NCBI GenBank assembly: GCA_045132495.1
Contig: JBGUSK010000093.1
Location: forward strand, 16,533 to 80,532
Source: UBA11524 sp045132495
Lineage (GTDB): Bacteria; Bacillota; Clostridia; Christensenellales; Aristaeellaceae
Direction: 5' to 3'
Length of the DNA: 64,000 nt
Shown here: one piece after another, positions 57,226 through 64,000 of the stretch
Position numbering within the stretch: the first letter of the stretch is position 1
How the letters are laid out: every line of letters begins with the position of its first letter
Notes under the pieces: generated by a model
Seen by the model: the letters and a program-made list of their open reading frames with translations, nothing else
Database searches by the model: none
Told to the model about the DNA's origin: nothing
Made by a program: the position numbers and the translations under genes

Positions 57226-58087
57226 TGTCGGCAACCACGCTTTCCATACAGGTTTCACACAGGAAGGTGCGTTCATAGCGGCCACGAAGAACATCATATG
57301 CCGCTTTCGCTGAATCTTCATCCTTAAACACACCGAACACCGCCGAGCCGCTGCCGGTCATCTGGGCGGCGAATGCACCCAGCTCGACCAACGCGCGGAT
57401 GGCCTGGGCAATCCCGGGACGACACGCTTCGCTCACCGGCTGCATGACATTCGCCATCGCAGCGGCCAGTGCCGAGCAGTCGCCCTTTTCCAGTGCGAGG
57501 GAGGCGGAGTCATTGTCCGGCCTTGCGTCTACTGCGCCCTCGTGATAGGCGGTAAAAATTACCCTGGTGGACAGGCCTTCGCAGGGTTGCACGACCACCA
57601 GTGGCCAGTTCCGGCCACAGGGGAGATCCAGCATGACTTCGCCGATGCCGGTGGTGCGGGTGAGTCCGCCGCGGATACAGAAGGGAACGTCCGCGCCGAG
57701 GGGCAGACCAATGAGCTCCAGCTCGGATTGCGTCAGATTCAGCCCCCATAAGCTGTTCAGCCCGATCAGCACGCCTGCCGCATCCGCGCTGCCGCCGCCC
57801 ATGCCCGCGCCCACGGGAATGTGCTTCTCCACGTGGATCGCCGTGCCGCCGGGATAGCCAGTATGCTTCTTCAGCGCCATGGCTGCGCGATAAGCAAGGT
57901 GCTTTTCGTCCGCAGGAAGCAGGGGAGAGCCGCCGGTGGTCAGGGAGACCTCCGGTGCTGGGGTCAGGGTGATATCGTCCGAAAGCGTCACCGGCTGCAT
58001 GAGCATGTCCATCAGGTGATAGCCGTCCGGACGCTGCCCGACAATGTCCAGCGTCCAGTTGATCTTCGCCCGAGCCTTCAAGCGCAT
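57215..58087 (-). CDS. ispE: 4-diphosphocytidyl-2-C-methyl-D-erythritol kinase
   Basis: A protein of 290 aa; GGAGGAATG precedes the ATG. GHMP kinase motifs: 'RAKINWTLDIVGQRPDGYHLMDMLMQ' (substrate loop), 'IPVGAGMGGGSADAAGVLIGLN' (ATP loop) and 'AAQMTGSGSAVFGVF' (motif 3). It is the fourth enzyme of the MEP isoprenoid pathway, phosphorylating CDP-ME. The length and motifs are typical. Confidence 0.96.
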   Translation of the reverse strand: MRLKARAKINWTLDIVGQRPDGYHLMDMLMQPVTLSDDITLTPAPEVSLTTGGSPLLPADEKHLAYRAAMALKKHTGYPGGTAIHVEKHIPVGAGMGGGSADAAGVLIGLNSLWGLNLTQSELELIGLPLGADVPFCIRGGLTRTTGIGEVMLDLPCGRNWPLVVVQPCEGLSTRVIFTAYHEGAVDARPDNDSASLALEKGDCSALAAAMANVMQPVSEACRPGIAQAIRALVELGAFAAQMTGSGSAVFGVFKDEDSAKAAYDVLRGRYERTFLCETCMESVVADNEN

Positions 58088-58139
58088 GGGTCATTCCTCC
58101 AAAACATGTGTTATATGTATGATACGTCATCGGGAAAGA

Positions 58140-58168
58140 TTGTGCAAGCGAAAAATCTGTGGTATAAT
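58140..58168 (+). promoter_or_regulatory. Promoter of the DUF1934 gene group
   Basis: TTGTGC (58140-58145), 17 bp, TATAAT (58163-58168), 27 bp before the ATG. Confidence 0.75.
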
Positions 58169-58195
58169 GAAACTTACTACGAAGGAGGAATCCCC

Positions 58196-58663
58196 ATGGA
58201 GAACAAAATGATCCCCGTGATCGTTACCCTGCAGAGCTATGCAAGGGGCGAGCATGGCGAAAAGGAACAGCCCATCAAGCTGATGTGTCACGGGAAAATG
58301 CGTCCTACTACCGACGGCTGCATGCTTCGCTATCAGGAGGTGCAGCAGGATGATACCGGTGAGACGCTCGCCCAGGATGTGATTCTGAACATCCAGCCCA
58401 AGGACGGCCCGCGTGTAACCATGACCCGTCTGGGTGATTATGGCACGACGATGGTTTTCGTGAAGGACCGACGCTTCGAGGGCGCTTATCACACACCTTA
58501 CGGCGATCTGGGGCTGGCGCTGTATGCCATGCAGGTGCAGTGCAAGGTGGAAGAGGATCACGGCAGCGTCCACCTGGAATATCAGCTGGATATGCAGGGC
58601 AGCTACTCCGCAGTGCAGTGCATCGACGTGAGCTTCTGCGCGGAAAGCAGTCAGCCGTGCTGA
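58196..58663 (+). CDS. DUF1934 (YwiB-like) protein
   Basis: A protein of 155 aa; AAGGAGGAA precedes the ATG. A lipocalin-like beta-barrel pattern: 'VIVTLQSYA', 'IKLMCHGKMRPTTDGCMLRYQEV', 'VTMTRLGDYGTTMVF', 'YHTPYGDLGLALYAMQVQ', 'VHLEYQLDMQG'. The final part aligns with the YwiB family of small calycin-like proteins of unknown function, often found near argS in Firmicutes. First gene of a four-gene run to 60316. Confidence 0.88.
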   Translation: MENKMIPVIVTLQSYARGEHGEKEQPIKLMCHGKMRPTTDGCMLRYQEVQQDDTGETLAQDVILNIQPKDGPRVTMTRLGDYGTTMVFVKDRRFEGAYHTPYGDLGLALYAMQVQCKVEEDHGSVHLEYQLDMQGSYSAVQCIDVSFCAESSQPC

Positions 58664-59142
58664 GTGAATTGCGGATGCAGGTGCAGTGTGTGCTTTATGC
58701 CGTGCCTGCGAAACGAAAACCAGCCCTGCGTCGCTCGGACGAGCCAGATGCGCTCTTTGCCACGGATCTGCCGCTGGTTGCAGAGGAAGCGGCTGTTATG
58801 GCCTTCCGTGATGTGATGGAACGGCGAGGCTGGACTGTCCGTGAGCGCAACGGTTGGCTTACGCTGTTTGCTGTGATTGATGTTCCGTTCTGCGGAGTTC
58901 CAGACGCGTTGAAGGGTGAGTGCGGCTGCTGCATAGCCATCCTGAACAGGCATGCGGATGATGCACCGGCAGAGCAGTACATCTGCGCGGTTGCCAAGGC
59001 AGCGGATGCGGGCAAGCAGCCCTTTGAGCGTCTGTGCAGGCAGCTCCACGCAGAATTCGCTGCTCGCCTGCGCAAGCATGAGCCCCTGCCCGGCGAGCTG
59101 CTGCCCTGCCTGTGCCAGGCTTATAACCTGTTGTACGATTGA
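58657..59142 (+). CDS. Hypothetical protein (161 aa)
   Basis: The chosen GTG at 58657 overlaps the DUF1934 stop by 7 bases; an ATG at 58675 is the alternative. Neither has a strong ribosome binding site, so coupling to the upstream gene is likely. Soluble, mixed alpha/beta, with several Cys ('CGCCIAIL', 'CLCQAYNLL'). The central part 'VMERRGWTVRERNGWLTLFAVIDVPF' suggests a small globular domain. I do not recognise the family; another frame here has no support. Confidence 0.6.
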   Translation: MLSELRMQVQCVLYAVPAKRKPALRRSDEPDALFATDLPLVAEEAAVMAFRDVMERRGWTVRERNGWLTLFAVIDVPFCGVPDALKGECGCCIAILNRHADDAPAEQYICAVAKAADAGKQPFERLCRQLHAEFAARLRKHEPLPGELLPCLCQAYNLLYD

Positions 59143-59154
59143 GGAGGAAATACG

Positions 59155-59805
59155 ATGATCTTCACCTGCATCGGCCATGCTAAATTTCTGATGGAGCTGG
59201 ATAACGGCATGCGCATCGTTACTGATCCCTATGACAGCACCTGCGGCTACCCGGTCACACCTGTTCCAGCGGATGTGGTGCTGGTGTCCCATGGGCATCA
59301 CGATCACAATGCGGTGGAGACGATCCCCGGCACGCCCTGTGTGATCGACAGAGCAGGTGAATATGACCTGGGTGATGGGGTACGTGTCGTGGCTGTTGAG
59401 GCTGACCACGATGACGCCGGCGGCACGAAACGCGGCAAGACGCTGCTGTTCAGCATCCGCGCCGAGGGGCTGAACGCCGTGCATCTGGGTGATCTGGGCC
59501 ATCTGCCCACGCAGGCGCAGTGTGAAAAGCTGGGCAAGGTGGATGTGCTGATGATCCCTGTCGGTGGATTTTTCACCATCAATGCATCTGCTGCAAAGGA
59601 GACTGCCGCCCTGCTGCAGGCGCGGGTGATTCTGCCGATGCATTACAAAACCCGTGTCAATGCGGACTGGCCTATTGCTCCGGTAGAGGAATTCACCAAG
59701 CTGTTTGATACCCCTGCGGAGGAACTCAACATGCTCCGCGTGGCAGCCGGAGACCTGATGTGTCAGCCGGAAATTGCGGTTTTGATTCCGCAGAGCTTGA
59801 AATAA
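59155..59805 (+). CDS. Metallo-beta-lactamase-fold hydrolase (UPF0173-like)
   Basis: A protein of 216 aa; GAGGAGGAAA precedes the ATG. MBL-fold motifs: 'GHAKFLMEL', 'VLVSHGHHDHNAVE' (HxHxDH metal site), 'NAVHLGDLGHL' (third ligand Asp/His) and 'LPMHYKT' (last His). It resembles the UPF0173/YtkL hydrolases of unknown substrate. Part of the same short-gap run as its neighbours. Confidence 0.92.
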   Translation: MIFTCIGHAKFLMELDNGMRIVTDPYDSTCGYPVTPVPADVVLVSHGHHDHNAVETIPGTPCVIDRAGEYDLGDGVRVVAVEADHDDAGGTKRGKTLLFSIRAEGLNAVHLGDLGHLPTQAQCEKLGKVDVLMIPVGGFFTINASAAKETAALLQARVILPMHYKTRVNADWPIAPVEEFTKLFDTPAEELNMLRVAAGDLMCQPEIAVLIPQSLK

Positions 59806-59821
59806 CAAAGGAGGAATCCCC

Positions 59822-60316
59822 ATGGGAAAGAAAGTCGGTAAGCTTATCAAGGCTGCCCGCACCGGCGCGGACATGACCCAGGAGCAGCTCGCCCGCCGAA
59901 TCAGCGGTTTGAGCGCCAATGACATCAGCCTTGCTGAGCGCGGTGAAAAGGATCTCACCCAGGCTCAGCTGAAGAAGATCGCTGCCATCACCGGTGTGAC
60001 CCAGGCGAGCCTCATCAACGCTGCAAAGGCGGAGAGCGGCTCCTCCCGGGCAACGACCAAGAAGACGACCACAAAGAAAACTACACCCCCCAAAACACCT
60101 GCCAACGCCAACAGTACTATGAAGGTGACTGCCACTGAGCGTAAGCTGGTGGAGGCATATCGTCTGGCGGATTCCGACACGAAGAAACGTGCCATGAACC
60201 TGCTCAAAGGCAAGGGGGAGGGTGTACTTGAGAGCCTCCTTGGCGGCGCAGATATCTCTGACAAGGTCGAGGACGTGTTAGGGGATGTGATTGGCGGGTT
60301 ACTGGGGAACAAGTGA
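59822..60316 (+). CDS. HTH protein with Lys/Thr-rich linker
   Basis: A protein of 164 aa; AAAGGAGGAA precedes the ATG. Residues 5-62 are an XRE-like helix-turn-helix ('VGKLIKAARTGADMTQEQLARRISGLSANDISLAERGEKDLTQAQLKKIAAITGV'). Residues 75-95 are Lys/Thr/Pro repeats ('TTKKTTTKKTTPPKTP'), followed by a helical segment with 'MKVTATERKLVEAYRLADSDTKKRAMNLLKGK' and a Gly-rich hydrophobic tail. A DNA-binding regulator of unknown target. Confidence 0.85.
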   Translation: MGKKVGKLIKAARTGADMTQEQLARRISGLSANDISLAERGEKDLTQAQLKKIAAITGVTQASLINAAKAESGSSRATTKKTTTKKTTPPKTPANANSTMKVTATERKLVEAYRLADSDTKKRAMNLLKGKGEGVLESLLGGADISDKVEDVLGDVIGGLLGNK

Positions 60317-60323
60317 GCAAACA

Positions 60324-60364
60324 GGATCAGCCGCTGCGCAACAAACTGCTGCAGCGGCTGATCC
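60324..60364 (+). terminator. Strong hairpin after the HTH gene
   Basis: GGATCAGCCGCTGC and GCAGCGGCTGATCC, a 14-bp perfect stem with 13-nt loop, followed by an A/T-rich tail. Confidence 0.75.
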
Positions 60365-60397
60365 AGAAAATATTCTGAAAATTTTTCATTTTCCCCC

Positions 60398-60426
60398 TTG
60401 ACACTTCGCAGAAACTGTGATAATAT
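60398..60426 (+). promoter_or_regulatory. tRNA-Val promoter
   Basis: TTGACA (60398-60403), 17 bp, TAATAT (60421-60426), with an upstream TGA giving an extended -10. Confidence 0.85.
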
Positions 60427-60468
60427 ATACAACGTTGACGGCCCAACAGCCCGAAACGGAATTCATAT

Positions 60469-60542
60469 GGGATTATAGCTCAGTTGGTTAGAGCGCCACG
60501 TTGACATCGTGGAGGTCATAGGTTCGAGCCCTACTAATCCCA
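60469..60542 (+). tRNA. trnV-GAC: tRNA-Val (anticodon GAC)
   Basis: Acceptor arms GGGATTA/TAATCCC, D arm AGCTCAGTTGGTTAGAGC, anticodon stem CCACG/CGTGG with loop TTGACAT (anticodon GAC), T arm TAGG-TTCGAGC-CCTA, discriminator A. CCA is not encoded. Its 3' side faces a tyrosine integrase gene about 195 bp away, so it is the probable attachment site of the second element. Confidence 0.95.
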
Positions 60543-60547
60543 CTTGA

Positions 60548-60585
60548 CTGCAAACTCAGTAAAATCAAGGGTTTGCAGTTTTTTT
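60548..60585 (+). terminator. tRNA-Val terminator
   Basis: CTGCAAAC pairs with GTTTGCAG (8-bp stem, 15-nt loop), followed by seven T residues. Confidence 0.85.
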
Positions 60586-60736
60586 GTGCTCAAATTTCTT
60601 TATGATTTCATAAAGCAAAATCTGAGAAATTGGAGTTTGGAGCCACGAGAGTGCCATTTTAGGGGAAAATGTATTATCATCAACCTGTTGAAAACACTGA
60701 TGTTGAGGATAACATGTATTGATAAATGCGGGGCCA

Positions 60737-61978
60737 TCATGGAGCCACGACACTATTTAAGAGATCAATGGTATTCATATTTTTCATGATTCCCTCATGC
60801 CGGGTTCGCGCATACACGGTTTCAACCATGCGAGTATCGGCATGTCCCATCAGATCAGCAACTTGTGCGCTGGTCAACCCTTTTTCTTTGAGTTGGGTGC
60901 CGAAGGTGGCTCGGAAGTCATGATTGTTGTACCCAACAATTTTTAATTCATTGAAACATTTTTTGCGAAGCCGTTGGTATGTAACATAGCAAAGAGGATT
61001 GTTGCCCCCAATGACATAGCCTTGACTTTGCCAATGGGAACTTAGAATGTTACACAACGGTTGGGCCAATAACACAGTTCTTGCTGACTTCGTACTCTTC
61101 GGCGTATCAACATGAGGCCGATTATTATCAGGATAGGTTACGGCGCGAGAAATCAGGGCGTAGCGGTTGGTCAGATTAATATCCTCCCAACGCAAACCGA
61201 GGATTTCTTCACGGCGCATGCCTGTGTACACAAGCAAGCCCATGTATAACCGCTGAATCGGCTTTGTTAGCATGGGTATTGCGGTTTTAATCCGCAAAAG
61301 TTCTTCATCAGGCAGAGCTTGATGATGCCCGGATTCTTTGCCGTTGTTGATTAGTAAAGCAGACTTAAAGGGAATATCATCTACAATTTTCATTTCAGCC
61401 GCTATTCTGAAGATACGGCTGCAAAGACCACAGACACGAGTAATTGTCTTTTCGCACAAATCTTGTTCCAGCCCATGCTTTTTCCCCTCGGCCATCTGGT
61501 TCATGAATTGCTGAACATGCTTCACATTGATTTCGCCGATGCGATAATGCCCGAGGAAAGGGACAATGTAGCGATTGATGTAGGTTTGGTAGTTACTACG
61601 TGTTGTGGGTTTTAGACCCGGCAAGAATACTGGCTCGTAATCATTTTTGATAAACTCTGCCAAAGTTAGATGACCTGACTCACAAGCAGTGGTGCCAGTA
61701 TCAAGAGCTAAAAGAAATTCTTGGAATTTCTTATCTAACTCAGGTTCTGATGCTCCGCGAAGCCGTATGCTTTTTTCTTCGCCGCCCTGGGTGTAAAAAT
61801 ACGTTTTTCTGATCTTGCTTGCCATATTCTTTTCTCCTTCTGGCGCAGCAAGATCTGAACAATCAGAATCGGGTGATTTGGAGTTATCAAGATTCAGGGA
61901 TGCAAGTGCGGTTGACACTGCAGTATTGACAATGCTTTGGAGCATGTCTGCTGATAATGTATATTCGACATTAGCCAT
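60737..61978 (-). CDS. Tyrosine recombinase / integrase
   Basis: A protein of 413 aa; AAAGGAG lies 8 bases before the ATG. An N-terminal extension (1-50), an arm-binding-like beta segment ('KIRKTYFYTQGGEEKSIRLRG'), a SAM-like core-binding domain (about 105-205) and a catalytic domain: Arg in 'TGMRREEILGLRW', 'HDFRATFGT' (HxxR), 'MGHADTRM' (His) and nucleophile Tyr in 'TVYARTRHEG'. All catalytic residues are present. Transcribed towards tRNA-Val, the usual layout for elements using a tRNA 3' end as attB. Confidence 0.95.
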   Translation of the reverse strand: MANVEYTLSADMLQSIVNTAVSTALASLNLDNSKSPDSDCSDLAAPEGEKNMASKIRKTYFYTQGGEEKSIRLRGASEPELDKKFQEFLLALDTGTTACESGHLTLAEFIKNDYEPVFLPGLKPTTRSNYQTYINRYIVPFLGHYRIGEINVKHVQQFMNQMAEGKKHGLEQDLCEKTITRVCGLCSRIFRIAAEMKIVDDIPFKSALLINNGKESGHHQALPDEELLRIKTAIPMLTKPIQRLYMGLLVYTGMRREEILGLRWEDINLTNRYALISRAVTYPDNNRPHVDTPKSTKSARTVLLAQPLCNILSSHWQSQGYVIGGNNPLCYVTYQRLRKKCFNELKIVGYNNHDFRATFGTQLKEKGLTSAQVADLMGHADTRMVETVYARTRHEGIMKNMNTIDLLNSVVAP

Positions 61979-61992
61979 AAAAACTCCTTTTC

Positions 61993-62029
61993 AAAAACCG
62001 GGAACAGAATTGCTCTGCTCCCGGTTTTT
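61993..62029. terminator. Hairpin between the helicase and integrase genes
   Basis: AAAAACCGGGA pairs with TCCCGGTTTTT (11-bp perfect stem), with inner CAGA/CTG pairing. On the minus strand it follows the helicase stop by 5 bp and ends just before the integrase ribosome binding site. It has T-tracts in both directions. Confidence 0.75.
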
Positions 62030-62034
62030 ATATG

Positions 62035-63834
62035 TCATTTGCTGAAGACCTCTCGCAGGAGGGCTGTTAAGAACGTTTGTTTAAGAGGGATGTTGCTGTT
62101 ACTGATTGCATATTCCAGCGCACGTCCCTCTGCTACAATCACACAATGCTTTTTCGCACGAGTAATTGCAGTATAGACCCACTCGCGAGTCAGCAGGATA
62201 CGGGAAACATAGTCTAGACCAATGATGACGTAATCTGCCTCAGAGCCCTGCAATTTGTGGCAAGATAGTGCATACCCCAGTTCGATATTGATGTAGTCGG
62301 TACGAGGGATTTTGATATCGCCCCAAAGATCAAACTTGACAATCATATACTCAGGTGACAGCTGCGTAATCACGCCTCGGTCTCCATTGTACACGGGACA
62401 AATATCCGGGGACTCATTGCCCTCCTCGTCAATGATGGGGTAGGGGCGCTCTGCACGATACATATTGCGCACACAGATCACACGATCCCCAAGACGCAGA
62501 GAGTAAGTGGGCGCCTTGTTCTTTTCCTGTCCAATGCCAACTGCCGTATGTGCATTGTCAGCGTTGACGATATCCTGGACACGCTTATTGAGCTTCAAGG
62601 TACAGGCATCACCGCGAGATTTCATGGGCACGACAATTTGGATGCGATGATGTGAAACACCCTCGGACAGCAAACGCTTATATTGTTCAATGATCGTGTC
62701 AGAGGTCAGTGCATAGTCGCTATACACCTTCAAGTCAAGATCCTGTTGCTCACCACGGGTCTCCATACCCACCCAGCCACTATTGAACAACTGGACGCCT
62801 TGACGTACCTTCATAGATTCGGTGATGATGGCAGACTTGGCAGCTTGGCGGTGAATTTGTGTCAGGCGATAGACCGGAATTACGCCACTATCCAGCATGT
62901 CTTTGAAGATATTGCAAAGCCCAATGCTCTCCAACTGACCGTCGTCGCCAAGCATAATCAATTTGGTACCGGTGGGAATTGCCTTCAAAAGTTCAAGAAA
63001 GAGTTCGGCGCCAACCATTGAGATTTCGTCCAGGATGATGATATCGTCCGTGAGAGGCGATTGCTCATCGTGCATGAACTTGCCATTGATATAACCGAGC
63101 AGACGGTGAATGGTGACGCCTTCTTTGTCAGTGACTTCGGTTAGACGAGCTGCCGCACGACCTGAAAGCGCGCATTGAGAGAAGCTGTAATCGCCAAGAA
63201 CCTTTACAACTGCACTGACAACGGAAGATTTACCAGTGCCAGCATAACCGGTGATGCTGTTCACATTATGCCCCAGGACTCCATGCACTGCATTCATCTG
63301 CTCTTCGGTGAATGACCTGCCTTGCCGCTGTTCAATCATAGCGATTTCAGACTCTGCGTCCTTGGCTTGCTGAGGCTGGCCCTGAGCAATGCGATGCAGG
63401 TGATAGGCGATGCTTTCCTCCATATCACGCAGCTCTTGCAGACCGAGCTGTGTTTTGTCCTCGGAGCTCCATAAGATTATGTCTGCAATCAAACGACGCA
63501 AAGACTCCTGCAGGAGGGACATGTCATCGGTACCAAAGAAATTGGATACTTGACTCCACAGTGCATTAGGATTACACCAGGTATGACCGGCGTTTGACCA
63601 CTCGCGGAAAGTATGCACGACATAGGCGTCTACCCGGCGAGGATCGTTTGCTGTGTATCTCAGTTTTGCGGCCAGCTTATCAGCTTTTGTCCAGCCAATG
63701 CCGTTGACATTGGTAATCATGACATAAGGATTGGTCAATACTATGTCCAACAGACGGTCAGGATCGGAGCAATAGTTCAGCAAAGAGATAATATCATTTA
63801 GCTCAAGGCCATGCTGGCTGAGCTTGTTATACAC
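62035..63834 (-). CDS. recD2: RecD2-type ATP-dependent DNA helicase, C-terminal part
   Basis: 599 codons from a GTG at 63834, but the same frame continues upstream beyond an in-frame TAA (63841-63843), so this is probably the larger part of a broken gene. Helix-hairpin-helix region 'NPYVMITNVNGIGWTKADKLAAKL', a lid, then superfamily 1B helicase motifs: Walker A 'ITGYAGTGKSS', Walker B 'IIILDEISMVGAE', 'LIMLGDDGQLESIG', 'QIHRQA' and 'GYALSCHKLQGSEADYVIIG', 'VYTAITRAKKH'. These are intact, so the helicase core could be active if translated. The restart GTG has AAAGG immediately before it, too close to be a normal site. The gene lies at the integrase end of the second element. Confidence 0.8.
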   Translation of the reverse strand: MYNKLSQHGLELNDIISLLNYCSDPDRLLDIVLTNPYVMITNVNGIGWTKADKLAAKLRYTANDPRRVDAYVVHTFREWSNAGHTWCNPNALWSQVSNFFGTDDMSLLQESLRRLIADIILWSSEDKTQLGLQELRDMEESIAYHLHRIAQGQPQQAKDAESEIAMIEQRQGRSFTEEQMNAVHGVLGHNVNSITGYAGTGKSSVVSAVVKVLGDYSFSQCALSGRAAARLTEVTDKEGVTIHRLLGYINGKFMHDEQSPLTDDIIILDEISMVGAELFLELLKAIPTGTKLIMLGDDGQLESIGLCNIFKDMLDSGVIPVYRLTQIHRQAAKSAIITESMKVRQGVQLFNSGWVGMETRGEQQDLDLKVYSDYALTSDTIIEQYKRLLSEGVSHHRIQIVVPMKSRGDACTLKLNKRVQDIVNADNAHTAVGIGQEKNKAPTYSLRLGDRVICVRNMYRAERPYPIIDEEGNESPDICPVYNGDRGVITQLSPEYMIVKFDLWGDIKIPRTDYINIELGYALSCHKLQGSEADYVIIGLDYVSRILLTREWVYTAITRAKKHCVIVAEGRALEYAISNSNIPLKQTFLTALLREVFSK

Positions 63835-63840
63835 CTTTCG

Positions 63841-64000
63841 TTAGGCATATCGTGCATGGAAGTTATCGACAATTCGCGCAGTGGTTTTTTTGCCAATACC
63901 TTTAACCTTGGCCAGCTCATAGGCTCGGCCATTCTCAGCCAGCGTGTACACATCCAGGCCAGAAGCAGACAACAAGCTGTACTGACGCTCGGTCATGATG
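63841..64000 (-). pseudogene. recD2: RecD2 N-terminal part, separated by an in-frame TAA (partial)
   Basis: Codons read 'TERQYSLLSASGLDVYTLAENGRAYELAKVKGIGKKTTARIVDNFHARYA' in pieces matching the first RecD2 helix-hairpin-helix ('VKGIGKKTTARIV'), then TAA at 63841-63843. The frame then continues without shift into the 62035-63834 helicase. A single base change (for example CAA to TAA) explains the break. The gene continues past the window edge, where the OB domain would be. Confidence 0.7.

Noticed and set aside
60638..60748. Direct repeat TGGAGCCACGA (60638 and 60738) as an attachment core
   Set aside because: It is only 11 bp and both copies lie on the same side of the tRNA, one inside the integrase stop region; an integrase arm site is possible but unsupported.

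Overview
The window comes from a spore-forming, low-complexity-envelope Firmicute, most likely a gut-type member of the class Clostridia. The evidence is a tricistronic gerA-type spore germination operon, a DUF1540 Cys-rich small protein, an mreBCD-mrdA-minD-rodA cluster, an FMN riboswitch upstream of an ECF riboflavin transporter, a sortase-anchored dockerin/LRR protein, strong AGGAGG ribosome binding sites and TTGACA-N17-TATAAT promoters. The species cannot be read from the sequence.

Layout. (1) 1 to about 15.5 kb is an integrated mobile element, entered part-way. It carries a large serine recombinase with a fused accessory domain and two paralogues of that domain, a catalytically dead resolvase-like regulator, an RNA end-repair-like set (metallophosphoesterase, frameshifted RNA ligase, unknown protein, second phosphatase), a Y-family DNA polymerase with an SOS box, a five-gene operon (ECF sigma factor, DUF4367 membrane protein, secreted DUF6147 protein, HTH protein, orphan Spo0A effector domain), a RHH/RelE toxin-antitoxin pair and a divergent pair of XRE regulators. 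A truncated gene 3' end with its own terminator at about 15.5-15.64 kb looks like the host side of the junction. (2) 15.8-20 kb encodes two large secreted surface proteins. (3) 20.1-29.2 kb is an amino-sugar module: HAD phosphatase, nagA, nagB, cutC and a complete PTS operon (EIIA, EI, HPr, EIICB) plus a TIM-barrel-like protein. (4) 29.3-34.8 kb holds a class A PBP, a sugar-binding protein with an upstream cre-like site, and a galactokinase-family gene. (5) 35-37.6 kb holds the FMN riboswitch-ribU, tsaE, tsaB and rimI. (6) 37.6-42.8 kb holds redox and housekeeping genes and tRNA-Pro(GGG). (7) 42.8-52.7 kb is the cell-shape operon, maf and queT. (8) 52.9-60.3 kb holds DUF1540, gerA, ispE and small conserved genes. 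(9) tRNA-Val(GAC) at 60.47 kb is followed by the left end of a second element, with a tyrosine integrase and a RecD2-type helicase broken by an in-frame stop.

How the genes work together. The nag and PTS genes would import GlcNAc-type sugars as the 6-phosphate, deacetylate them (NagA) and deaminate them (NagB) into glycolysis. HPr has Arg at position 46 in place of the regulatory Ser, so the classical CcpA/HPr-Ser-P catabolite signal cannot come from this HPr. The shape cluster links MreBCD scaffolding to PBP2/RodA glycan synthesis. In the first element, the most unusual assemblies are the sigma/anti-sigma/Spo0A-C operon, the phosphoesterase-ligase cassette and the recombinase with its repeated accessory domain.
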